NCBI GenBank assembly: GCA_964017195.1
Contig: OZ024889.1
Location: forward strand, 66,324,858 to 66,388,857
DNA length: 64,000 nucleotides
From: Siderastrea radians
Lineage: Eukaryota > Cnidaria > Anthozoa > Scleractinia > Rhizangiidae
Direction: 5' to 3'
Shown here: piece by piece, positions 19,625 through 27,191 of the stretch
Layout: every line of letters begins with the position of its first letter
Numbering within the stretch: position 1 is the first letter of the stretch
Notes under the pieces: model-generated
What the model saw: only the letters and a program-made list of their open reading frames with translations
Database searches by the model: none
What the model was told of the DNA's origin: nothing
Position numbers and translations under genes: made by a program

Positions 19625-19709
19625 TGGAATCGGTGGGACTCGAACCCACGCACGACCCAATCGCTATTCTGGATCAAGTCCAAGGCTCTACCGACTGAGC
19701 TACGACTCC
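19625..19709 (-). tRNA. Virus-embedded tRNA-like gene, noncanonical anticodon arm
   Basis: The 85-nt sequence has a 7-bp acceptor stem (GGAGTCG with CGATTCC), a perfect D arm with A box TAGCTCAGTCGG, and a T arm GTGGG-TTCGAGT-CCCAC whose B box GGTTCGAGTCC is consensus. The anticodon arm is odd. TTGGA pairs with TCCAG around only CTTGA, or a 4-bp stem encloses a seven-base loop with TTG (Gln) at the anticodon position but C at position 33. About 19 nt then precede the T stem, like a long variable arm. A T11 terminator follows. The Pol III signals are convincing. Amino acid identity, an intron, or decay cannot be settled by eye. Confidence 0.65.
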
Positions 19710-19736
19710 GACACAGTTGTTTCCAACATATTTTAT

Positions 19737-20276
19737 TTAATAATTACATTGATGATACGGATGACAACAAAGTTGATACCATCTGGCTTCTTGGCCTACA
19801 ATCAATTGTTGAAGGCGTTGACCCGCTTGATGGTCATTACTGACATAATCATGATCCGAAAACTCATTTAAAAATGCTTGCAAGGTCCGTCCACGGGCTT
19901 TGGCTTTCAAGTACAACAAGGCGTAATCACCACAACTCTTGCTTGAAATGGCTTGGAGGGACTTGCCATTGGTCACCACATACTTCCAATGTTGCACAAT
20001 CCAATCTCGTAACGGGGCGGCTTGCACGTACGTGTCCATGGGTAAAGCATAACTGTCCAGGACTTCACACACCTTTCCATCCGTCCACACCGCTAACCAA
20101 TGTTGTCCGGGTTGATCGTGTGGGTCCGTATTCACAATGTACCCTTGGGGTTGGGTCTTGACAGGACTCTTGGGTAAACGATCACAGGCCACCGTCCCGT
20201 AAAAGACCGGGTTCAATTGCGGGTCGTCTCGGGCTAAATAATCCAATTGCACATTATTCAAGGCCACATGTTCCAT
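19737..20276 (-). CDS. Adenain-like cysteine protease
   Basis: This 179-aa C5/C48-type protease should process capsid and core precursors at Gly-Gly sites. Catalytic residues fit adenain: His59 in GQHWLAVW, Asp74 in EVLDSYALP, oxyanion Gln108 and nucleophile Cys115 in SKSCGDYALLYL. An upstream in-frame ATG at 20,351 exists but would overlap the capsid gene. The ATG at 20,276, five bases after the capsid stop, is the better start, and the domain begins directly there. Substrates are probably the several small proteins here with QRGG or RGG sites. TAA stop. Confidence 0.92.
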   Translation of the reverse strand: MEHVALNNVQLDYLARDDPQLNPVFYGTVACDRLPKSPVKTQPQGYIVNTDPHDQPGQHWLAVWTDGKVCEVLDSYALPMDTYVQAAPLRDWIVQHWKYVVTNGKSLQAISSKSCGDYALLYLKAKARGRTLQAFLNEFSDHDYVSNDHQAGQRLQQLIVGQEARWYQLCCHPYHQCNY

Positions 20277-20280
20277 TTCT

Positions 20281-21707
20281 TCAGTGTTGGTAAATGTTAT
20301 ACAACACGGCTCCGTTGCGGTCAATCTCCAGCAAGTTCTCAAATTCTCCATACACGAGCACGGTTATATTGGTAGCGGGGGCGGCTCCAAATTCCAACAC
20401 CAGTTGTAAATCTCCCGTTTGATTGGGATTGAGGTTTTGACTGTCAGCACATCCATTGGCGACATTGTCAAACATGTACAAGCTACAATTTTTAGCTTGG
20501 CCCCAATCTCCTAGTTGTACCATATTGCCTTTCTTTTTACACCAGGCACCACTGGCTTGCAGAAAACGGAAGTAGCCTAGATTATCTCGAGTGCCATTGT
20601 TATGCACTAACTGTAGGGTTTCATAAGGGTACTCTTCTCCTTTAACAATCTGTCGAATGGACGTCAGTCCCCATTTCTGGAAACAGAAAGGATCTCGGGT
20701 CACATCTCCATTGAAGGCTCGGCTGTCCAGTAACCCCACAATCAATCGGTCAGGTATTCTGTTTTGAAACAGGTTAGGGATATCAAAGCGGGTCAGGTTG
20801 CCTTGCATGCTGAAAGTCCTGATTTCACTGCGGACGGTCGGGTAGGTAGCCACTTGGCCTTCATTGTGTCTTTTTTCAGATAAACTCCTGTAGATGGCGT
20901 CATTCAAACGCAGTTGACAGAGATGAAACCGTAGTTTGACATCGCCTTCCATCAATCGGCCCGCTTCACCCACTCCATTGAAAAACAGGCTCGGACCATT
21001 GAAATGAAATTTCATCTTGATTTCGATGCCTGGCACCAACAATTTGCCAGTGTGAAACACTTCCAAGTGTGGGGTAAACACCAGACTGTGGGTGACACCT
21101 CCAGCATACTTCCCCAGTTCAGCTACCATGGCTTCATAGGCCGCTTTGTGATTGGCACTGAGAGCTTGCCAGTGAGCATGGTTCCCTGCTTTGTTGGTGT
21201 TGTTGGCAGTCCATTGGGGTGGGAAATCCACTTGATTGAACCATCCTTGGGGTCCCAACACGGTCTTGCCATCTTCTCGGTCAAAATTCAACAAGGTTTC
21301 CAGGTAAGCTTTGTAATGATAAGTGTCGGATTGTGGACTGATCAACGTGCCATTCAACTGCAAGTCAATTTGTTTGATGATGGAATGGGCCAAATTATTG
21401 ACGGGCCACAATTTCTCCGCGGCGTCCAAGTTCCCGTTATCATCTTTTTTCAAACTCAATTCCATGGTAAGGTAACTGCGTCCCAAATCCACAAAATCGT
21501 CCAACCCTGGTACAATGAATTCCATGGGATTGATACCCGTGGTGGTGGGTTGAATGGTAACCATGCGATAGGCATTGATGCTAATGTCGGTGGGTGGCAC
21601 CTTGAAAATCCGTAACGCTGGGTTGACGGTCCCTTCGGAACGCGGATGAGCGGGGGCAGCCCTTCAGAGTAGGTAGGGGCTGTCACGCGTGACATCACAT
21701 TCGGCAT
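20281..21707 (-). pseudogene. Hexon-type major capsid protein, apparent frameshift near start
   Basis: From about 21,660 to 20,281 the frame encodes at least 439 aa of a double-jelly-roll major capsid protein. It has typical early (EFIVPGLDDFVDLGRSYL) and middle (EIKMKFHFNGPSLFF) segments of adintovirus/Polinton hexons and ends in TGA. That frame has no ATG before a TGA at about 21,663. The only suitable ATG (21,707), about 50 nt after TATAAAAACC (21,766-21,758), is in a different frame for about 16 codons. The switch falls at a three-base G run (plus-strand C run 21,660-21,662). A one-base indel, by decay or sequencing error, is the simplest explanation. Confidence 0.9.
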
Positions 21708-21709
21708 GG

Positions 21710-21940
21710 TTAACGTCGTCGTCGTCGTCGAGTGGTACCCCGTCGTCGTCGTGAGGGGTTTTTATAGCGTCGTCGTGCTAAACGTTGTCTCAAATCAAAC
21801 CCGGGGACTCTCATCACCTCGGCACTCAACCAGCCACCACGTTGTCCTCTCCTGAGTTTCCAAAACGGATACAGTCCACCCCATTGAGGCAACCCTCGAT
21901 CACTACGAATCCGTCGAGGTCGTGAATGCACGGGATCCAT
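21710..21940 (-). CDS. Small Arg-rich core-like protein
   Basis: This 76-aa protein runs from the ATG at 21,940 (the frame's earlier start is GTG) to TAA. It is very basic, with SRPRRIRSDRG near the start, RRGQRGGWL around residue 35, and a terminal run of arginines encoded by CGA repeats. It resembles adenovirus core proteins (pVII/pX-like) in composition and carries a GG cleavage-type site. The arginine codons form the CGTCGT tract seen upstream of the capsid gene. It ends 3 nt before the capsid ATG and contains that gene's TATA box. Confidence 0.6.
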   Translation of the reverse strand: MDPVHSRPRRIRSDRGLPQWGGLYPFWKLRRGQRGGWLSAEVMRVPGFDLRQRLARRRYKNPSRRRRGTTRRRRRR

Positions 21941-21942
21941 GT

Positions 21943-22269
21943 TCACACTCCCAAAATATCTCGCGCACGTTTGACTTGCTTGGGAAACAAAGCACTGGCC
22001 ACACGCACGGCGTCTTTCACGTTCTTCTGATTCAAGGCTTTCTTGGCTTGTTTGGTGATTTCTTTTTTAATGACTTGTTCGGCTTTGCGTTTAACACCGC
22101 GTGTTAACCCTGCATTCAATCCTCTCTTGATATTACTAGGCAGTTTTAAAGGATTTCGCGTGCTTTTAAGGCCTTGGAACCCCCCACGCATGACCTGCCT
22201 TATCAACCCACTGCCATGTTGATCATACCACTCGTCTGTCCGAAATCGTGTCAAACTTCCCCCTCGCAT
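21943..22269 (-). CDS. Basic minor virion protein with RGG sites
   Basis: This 108-aa protein starts MRGGSL, has a second MRGGF near residue 27, and then a long Lys-rich amphipathic helical region (KRKAEQVIKKEITKQAKKAL). A TATAAAAAG box (22,332-22,324) lies about 55 nt upstream. The paired RGG sites and basic helices suggest a minor capsid or core component matured by the protease. No named family can be assigned. Stop TGA, overlapping the region just before the next ATG. Confidence 0.6.
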   Translation of the reverse strand: MRGGSLTRFRTDEWYDQHGSGLIRQVMRGGFQGLKSTRNPLKLPSNIKRGLNAGLTRGVKRKAEQVIKKEITKQAKKALNQKNVKDAVRVASALFPKQVKRARDILGV

Positions 22270-22339
22270 GGTTGTCTTCTTTGCTCTTTCACCAAGGTCT
22301 ATGCTTCACGTCACCCCCTTTGTCTTTTTATACCCCCTC

Positions 22340-22531
22340 TCATCGGCCTTTCTTTTTCTTCCGAGTGGTCGCTGCTTCGATGGCTTTTTTGCCACCGTAA
22401 CCCGCGGCACCACCCACCGCTCCCAACGCGGCGGCTTTCCCCACCGCCATCAAGGCTGGCACGAGAGCGGCCAGAGGCAAGAGACCACCTCGTTGCCTTC
22501 TTCTTCTTCGACGTGCTCTTGTCTTGGGCAT
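22340..22531 (-). CDS. Small pX-like core peptide (second copy)
   Basis: This 63-aa protein has an Arg cluster, RRRQRGG at residues 10-16, a hydrophobic segment (LLPLAALVPALMAVGKAAAL), a Gly/Ala-rich stretch and a basic tail ending KKKKGR. Its plan matches the 56-aa gene at 16,981-17,151. Adenovirus pX (mu) precursors have the same order. A CATAAAAAGG box (about 22,564-22,555) lies just upstream. Confidence 0.7.
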   Translation of the reverse strand: MPKTRARRRRRRQRGGLLPLAALVPALMAVGKAAALGAVGGAAGYGGKKAIEAATTRKKKKGR

Positions 22532-22560
22532 CTTTGACGGACCATCCCCTTTTTCCCTTT

Positions 22561-23610
22561 TTATGCCTTTTTGAAGTGCAAGGTGACCAGCGTGTTGCCT
22601 TTGCCAAACCTGACCAACTTATCCTCGGTGCCAGACGTTTCGGTGACTTGCATTTGAATGATTTCCACCACTTCATTACGAAGCGGTAGGTATTGAATGA
22701 GCAACGGTTCAAAGTACAGGGTGCCTCTGCCTTCCCGCTTGTAGTGGATTTCACGCAACAAATTGGTGACGCGATTGCCGACCATCATACTGCCTGCCAC
22801 GTCCGAGTACACGTGCAACGATCGCGAGGGATCTCCCACCACCGAACGAAACGCCACATTCAAATTGGTGAAACGCCACCCACAACTCATACTCAATTGT
22901 AAATGATCCGGTAAAAACGAACGCACCGTCCAAAAGACCGGGTTGTGCTGATCGTCGTTCACATCGTTCCAATCGTTGCCAACGGGTTTTGTCATGTTAG
23001 GGATTTGATCCCCCATGAAGTCTTGTTGTAAGTTTGGGCCCAAAATCAACCCACTGCTAATTTTACGTAACCATCCCATCTTGACAGCTAACTTGGTGTA
23101 GATGTACAGGGTGGGCGTGTCGGTTTTGCAATGACAGATATTGGTGTTGTCAATGAGCAGATCCTCGCCTTCCCACTTGAACTTGACGTACATGTGTTTG
23201 CCTTGATCGTTGGTAAAACGGCCGCCTTGAATCGCCGTTTCCTTGCGTTGTTGTTCCAAGTGAGCAATGGTGGCTTTCATGAAACTCACCCCATCCACCA
23301 CCCAATCCCAATGTTGAATGTCATTAATGAGGGTTTCAGCCGTCCCTCCTCGATCTTGCATTTCCCTCTCTTTTCCACCCGGTTTGGGATAGGTTTGGTC
23401 CCAGGACGTTGACATGATGAACCCATCTTTTTGCACCAACTCGTACAAATTGACGTGCGTATCCGGTAAGGAAATGGCACTCAACCCTACTTGCCATCCC
23501 CCTCCGGGTAACCGTAACGGTTGAGGTAGACGAATCTTGAAGGAATTGGCTTGGTTGTTGGGAAATTCACGTCGGTTGGCATGACTGGGTAACGTCACGT
23601 AGAACGACAT
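22561..23610 (-). CDS. Penton-like minor capsid protein, copy 1
   Basis: This 349-aa protein starts at the ATG at 23,610; the frame's GTG at 23,625 is ignored. It opens SFYVTLPSHA followed by an EFPxNxxxxFKIRLPxPLRLxGxGWxVG pattern and later SCGWRFTNL and NEVVEIIQMQV. These blocks recur in the neighbouring gene and are typical of the Polinton/adintovirus minor capsid (penton, single-jelly-roll) protein that fills the vertices. TAA stop. Eleven bases separate it from its paralog's stop. Confidence 0.85.
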   Translation of the reverse strand: MSFYVTLPSHANRREFPNNQANSFKIRLPQPLRLPGGGWQVGLSAISLPDTHVNLYELVQKDGFIMSTSWDQTYPKPGGKEREMQDRGGTAETLINDIQHWDWVVDGVSFMKATIAHLEQQRKETAIQGGRFTNDQGKHMYVKFKWEGEDLLIDNTNICHCKTDTPTLYIYTKLAVKMGWLRKISSGLILGPNLQQDFMGDQIPNMTKPVGNDWNDVNDDQHNPVFWTVRSFLPDHLQLSMSCGWRFTNLNVAFRSVVGDPSRSLHVYSDVAGSMMVGNRVTNLLREIHYKREGRGTLYFEPLLIQYLPLRNEVVEIIQMQVTETSGTEDKLVRFGKGNTLVTLHFKKA

Positions 23611-23621
23611 TTTTGTCTTCT

Positions 23622-24665
23622 TCACACCGCCACTTCCCTTTTAAAGTGGAGGGTCAAGAGGGTACGCCCTTCGCCAAATTTCACGAGATCCCCATTGGTT
23701 TCGGCCATCTGGGTTTCTACGATTTCCACCACTTCATTGCGTACTGGGACATATTGAATATGTCGAGGTTCAAAGTGGGTGGTGTTTTGAGGTTGGTACT
23801 TGATTTCTCGTAAGAGATCGGTGATGCGACCCCCTACCATGCTGCTGGTCCCTACATCACAATACACGTGTAAAGGACGCGTGGAGGGAAATTCCAACGA
23901 GGGACGAAAGGTCTTGGTCAAATTCACAAACCGCCAAGAGCACGATAGACTCAATTTTAGATAATCCCCCTCTACTTTCCAAAAGATGGGGTTGTTGCTG
24001 GCATCGCGGATATCCGTCGGGGTAGGAATGGTGGAAATGCCTTGAAATTCTTGCAAGAGATTGGGACCCAATCGATACTGGCCGGGGGACACTTGTTCAA
24101 TCCATCCCATTCTCAGGGCCAACGTTTTGCCCCATGACACATGCGCCACTTGTCGTTTGTAATCCACATTGGTGGTATTCAACAACAAATCCCCTTCGGT
24201 GGTCCATTCAAAGGTCGGGACCAATTTGACACCATTGTCCTCGGCCCATTTGGTTTTGGGGGCGGTTTGTTTCGCACGGCTTTGCTCGTAACGATAGACC
24301 AGTTGATGAAAAAAATGCGATCCCGTCGACGAGGTCATCTCCTTTCTCATATCTCGACCGTAGACAGTGAATTCGCGCCGTTCATGGTACCAGCGATCGT
24401 TGCCTTGATCGTCTTTGGTATACACCCGTTCGTGCCATCGTACGTACAACAGAGGATGGGAATCACCCACGCCTCCTTCTTCTGCTATCACGGGAATGGT
24501 GGGTAAGGATAAACTCACCATACCCACCATCCATCCTCGTCCCATAAATCGAATGGGTTTGGGCAATCGGTTTCTGAAATGATGACTCTTGTTCCCAGGA
24601 AACTCTTTGGTACTCGCATGACTCATCAACGTCACGTAAAACGAAGAATTGGGCACCAACGTCAT
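23622..24665 (-). CDS. Penton-like minor capsid protein, copy 2
   Basis: This 347-aa paralog of the adjacent gene shares SFYVTLMSHA, EFPGN, RLPKPIRFxGxGWxVG, SCSWRFVNL and a C-terminal LVKFGxGRTLLTLHFK motif. Overall identity is moderate, so the duplication is old. Two penton-like genes may form hetero-oligomeric vertices or provide a vertex and a spike, which is inference. ATG start, TGA stop, three bases from the stop of the integrase gene. Confidence 0.85.
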   Translation of the reverse strand: MTLVPNSSFYVTLMSHASTKEFPGNKSHHFRNRLPKPIRFMGRGWMVGMVSLSLPTIPVIAEEGGVGDSHPLLYVRWHERVYTKDDQGNDRWYHERREFTVYGRDMRKEMTSSTGSHFFHQLVYRYEQSRAKQTAPKTKWAEDNGVKLVPTFEWTTEGDLLLNTTNVDYKRQVAHVSWGKTLALRMGWIEQVSPGQYRLGPNLLQEFQGISTIPTPTDIRDASNNPIFWKVEGDYLKLSLSCSWRFVNLTKTFRPSLEFPSTRPLHVYCDVGTSSMVGGRITDLLREIKYQPQNTTHFEPRHIQYVPVRNEVVEIVETQMAETNGDLVKFGEGRTLLTLHFKREVAV

Positions 24666-24668
24666 TGT

Positions 24669-25805
24669 TTAGTCACGTCGTCTTTTGGAGGGACTTGTCT
24701 CTTTGGGTGGGCTTTTCCTCTTGGGTGGTGGTTGGAGAGACGTCACGTCTTGACTACGAATCCAACTATTGTACTTGTCGGGCCACCCTTTCCACTTGAC
24801 CAACCAACGATCTTTTTGTCGCTTAAGTACCTTTTCGATGCGAAACACGTCGGACACATGGACTTTTTGTAAATCCTCTTCATAAAACGTACCTTGGACG
24901 GGGGTATCATCCCATTCGTGAATCTTATACGTGGGCACGGGGCCCGGGATCACACGATGCACGACAAACACTTCTTCGGTCCAACCGGGTAGATACCCTT
25001 TTTCAAAGGTGCGATGAATCTTATTGAGACGGACACGATCCCCCACTTTGAATGTAGGTTTTTTCTGACCTTTCAATCGTTGGCTGTACAATCGTTTCCA
25101 CACCGCTTCTTCGTTGTCCCATGTCACGTCTTGAGGGGCCATACCAATACTTCGATGACGGGTCGCATTATACCCTTGCACCAACTCGGGTAAGACATCG
25201 TCAAAGCGTAAGGTGTTAGCCGCGGTAAAATAACGATACAACCGTTCTTTCAAGGTCCGATTAAATCGTTCCACGACACTGGCTTTCGCATCCCCTTCGG
25301 TGGAAAAATGATGGATGCCTTGCTCGTCAAGCCATCGTTGAAACGTCCGGTTATAAAATTCTTTCCCTCGATCCGTTTGCAATCGATTGGGTTGACGTCG
25401 TCCTTCTTTCAAAATCTTCTCAAAGGCATGAACCAAGGCGACCCCGGTTTTGTCTTTCAACGGTTGTACCCACGCGTACTTGGACAAGACATCCAAGACC
25501 GTCAACAAGTAACGTATACCCCGATTATATTTGGCCAACGGTTGCACTTCCACTAAATCTGCCACCCATTGATCATCTAATCCTCCTACGATCACAGGGA
25601 CGGTCGGAAAACGACGACGTCGTGGTTTATGTAACGTATAGGCCAAATCCTGTTCCAACACCCGTTGGACTTTTTTCAAAGGGAGACGATGGGCTTTAGC
25701 AAACCGTTGCACGCCTCCTAAACTGCCGGGGGCTCTCGGATCGTGGTAACGATTCAACCATGATGGGGAGACCTTTTTCTTTCGAGGGGCCATACTTTTT
25801 GGCAT
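24669..25805 (-). CDS. Retrovirus-type DDE integrase with chromodomain
   Basis: This 378-aa integrase inserts the element into host DNA. An N-terminal basic, HTH-like region is followed by the rve catalytic core with Asp83 (WVADLVEV), Asp145 (LQTDRGKEF) and Glu179 (SVVERFNRTL), a D,D-33-E spacing. After the core comes an SH3-like region (FKVGDRVRL) and then a chromodomain (about 312-350: DVFRIEKVL..LVKWKGW). The end is a Lys/Pro/Arg tail. Chromodomain integrases are standard in Polintons and adintoviruses. All catalytic residues are intact. ATG start, TAA stop; it overlaps the next upstream gene by 52 nt. Confidence 0.95.
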   Translation of the reverse strand: MPKSMAPRKKKVSPSWLNRYHDPRAPGSLGGVQRFAKAHRLPLKKVQRVLEQDLAYTLHKPRRRRFPTVPVIVGGLDDQWVADLVEVQPLAKYNRGIRYLLTVLDVLSKYAWVQPLKDKTGVALVHAFEKILKEGRRQPNRLQTDRGKEFYNRTFQRWLDEQGIHHFSTEGDAKASVVERFNRTLKERLYRYFTAANTLRFDDVLPELVQGYNATRHRSIGMAPQDVTWDNEEAVWKRLYSQRLKGQKKPTFKVGDRVRLNKIHRTFEKGYLPGWTEEVFVVHRVIPGPVPTYKIHEWDDTPVQGTFYEEDLQKVHVSDVFRIEKVLKRQKDRWLVKWKGWPDKYNSWIRSQDVTSLQPPPKRKSPPKETSPSKRRRD

Positions 25806-26104
25806 TCATCCCATAAGGTCCATATGGTGGGGACCGTGTGGGGATGCGCCTTTTGAATGATTCGATACCATCGCCACGCCTCTGGGTGGTCTTTTAACCA
25901 TAAGACAAACACGACCCATCGATACAGGTTGCGGTCGACATGGGTTTCTTCAAAGAGGTGGAGAGGATGCGTGTCCTCGGGACATGGGGGAATGGGGATT
26001 TGGGACCCGGGTTGATGATCATATAAGAGTTGGCAAAGGGTTTGATGACATTGCCATTGCCCCAGGGACAAGACAAAATCCCACGCATCACATACAGACT
26101 CCAT
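25754..26104 (-). CDS. Hypothetical viral protein
   Basis: This 116-aa frame starts at ATG with a TATTAAAAAGG box (about 26,148-26,138) roughly 35 nt upstream. It is rich in W, H, C and P, with an internal helical segment RNLYRWVVFVLWLKDHPEAW. No family is recognised. The promoter-like box and end-to-end packing with the integrase support a real gene. TGA stop. Confidence 0.55.
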   Translation of the reverse strand: MESVCDAWDFVLSLGQWQCHQTLCQLLYDHQPGSQIPIPPCPEDTHPLHLFEETHVDRNLYRWVVFVLWLKDHPEAWRWYRIIQKAHPHTVPTIWTLWDECQKVWPLERKRSPHHG

Positions 26105-26150
26105 GGTGACATTGATAAAAACATTTTATTCCTACTCCTTTTTAATACAT

Positions 26151-26987
26151 TTAAAAGAGTCGGCCACAGGTGATGGTCTCTAGACCTTTCTGCCAGTTGT
26201 CAACACTGTCACTGTACTTAGGGGGTGGTGGAGCCGGGGCTACCATCATTTCTTGACGGTTCTTGAGATCTTGAATTTCTCGCAACAATTGTTTCTCATA
26301 ATCTGTCAGAGGTCGTTCTCGTTCCCCGTCCTCTTTGCTTTGGACTCGAGGGGGCGGGCCAGGGATGTCATAGCCCCTCTTGGGATATCCTTGAGTATCA
26401 CGGTGGGGTGCTTCGGCTTGTTGGTCAGCTTTTTTGGGTGGGTTGTCATGAAACCAAGTCCAGTACTTGGGACCCAAGGGTTGATCGGCCCACCGGAAGA
26501 AGCCACACGTTTTCTTGAAACAAGTCAGAAACAAGCGATCGGGGTTCTGGGTCGAATGACTCTGTTGAAGCGTGGCGGGTTCACGGCAAAAGCATTGCAA
26601 ACAACACCACATGTCCAACACTTCTACATGAGGTTGACTATACACGGCTTTCATATACTCTAGAACTTGATCTTGTCCACAAAACAGCAAACACGGTTGC
26701 ATGGGACATTTCACATACTTCCATCCCTTTTGAGATTCTCGGGCCTCCAAACGCACCTCATGGCAAGGGCATACCATATAGTCCACCGAACTGGGAGGAT
26801 CTTCGACATACGTCACCATATCATTCAATTCTTTCATCATATCTTCCACAGCAGCTCGGGTGTCGTCCACTTCAGCTCGGGTGTCTTCGACCACTTCGCG
26901 CACCACAGGATCACAGTCCACATTCTCTTTCTTTTTCTTCTTCCCCGCAGGGTGTACGCTTGGCTTTCTCTTCCGATCGACAGACAT
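26151..26987 (-). CDS. Double GRF-type zinc-finger protein
   Basis: The first ATG after the expected transcription start (TATAAAAAG at 27,024-27,016) is at 26,987, giving 278 aa; earlier in-frame ATGs sit at 26,999 and 27,029. A Lys-rich N-terminus and an acidic coil (35-60) precede two Cys clusters. The first, CPCHEVR...CPMQPC, spans about 73-99. The second, CFCREP...NPDRLFLTC...CGFFRWAD, spans about 132-166 and is a clear GRF-type zinc finger, a fold that binds single-stranded DNA in cellular nucleases and helicases. The tail is Pro-rich with a short coil. A DNA-binding role in replication or regulation is inferred. Confidence 0.7.
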   Translation of the reverse strand: MSVDRKRKPSVHPAGKKKKKENVDCDPVVREVVEDTRAEVDDTRAAVEDMMKELNDMVTYVEDPPSSVDYMVCPCHEVRLEARESQKGWKYVKCPMQPCLLFCGQDQVLEYMKAVYSQPHVEVLDMWCCLQCFCREPATLQQSHSTQNPDRLFLTCFKKTCGFFRWADQPLGPKYWTWFHDNPPKKADQQAEAPHRDTQGYPKRGYDIPGPPPRVQSKEDGERERPLTDYEKQLLREIQDLKNRQEMMVAPAPPPPKYSDSVDNWQKGLETITCGRLF

Positions 26988-27029
26988 CGTGCTCAACATT
27001 TTCACCCACCCATGCCTTTTTATACCCAT

Positions 27030-27191
27030 GACCCTTACCTGTCATTGGTCAGCTTATCCTACCCATATAAGGACTTGTTATCTTCCCATTGGTCAGCTTA
27101 TTCAATCCATATAAGGGCCTCTTGTCTTCCCATTGGTCAACTGTCCCTATTTAAGGAGCTCCCTTGGTCCCCGAATCGTCATTCTCAAAGC
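27030..27191. promoter_or_regulatory. Divergent promoter with tandem inverted CCAAT and CCATATAAGG boxes
   Basis: The motif ATTGGTCA occurs three times (27,043-, 27,088-, and 27,132-). Each of the first two is followed about 12-15 nt later by CCATATAAGG (27,063-27,072 and 27,107-27,116), which exactly fits the CArG box CC(A/T)6GG. The third is followed by TATTTAAGG (27,148-27,156), the likely TATA box of the rightward gene at 27,192. The leftward TATAAAAAG is at 27,024-27,016. The repeating unit is about 44 bp. Serum-response-factor-type control is possible but unproven. Confidence 0.7.

Noticed and set aside
19625..19709. Classical amber suppressor tRNA
   Set aside because: No CTA anticodon occurs anywhere in the sequence; only an indirect link through a Gln-type TTG reading can be argued.
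20277..20351. Upstream ATG as the protease start
   Set aside because: It would overlap the capsid gene by about 70 nt and adds residues not expected before the conserved domain start; the ATG at 20,276 follows the capsid stop by five bases.
26667..27191. N-terminal extension of the SLOG frame by 175 codons
   Set aside because: It overlaps the zinc-finger gene and the divergent promoter on the other strand and shows no protein character; the TATA box fits the start at 27,192.
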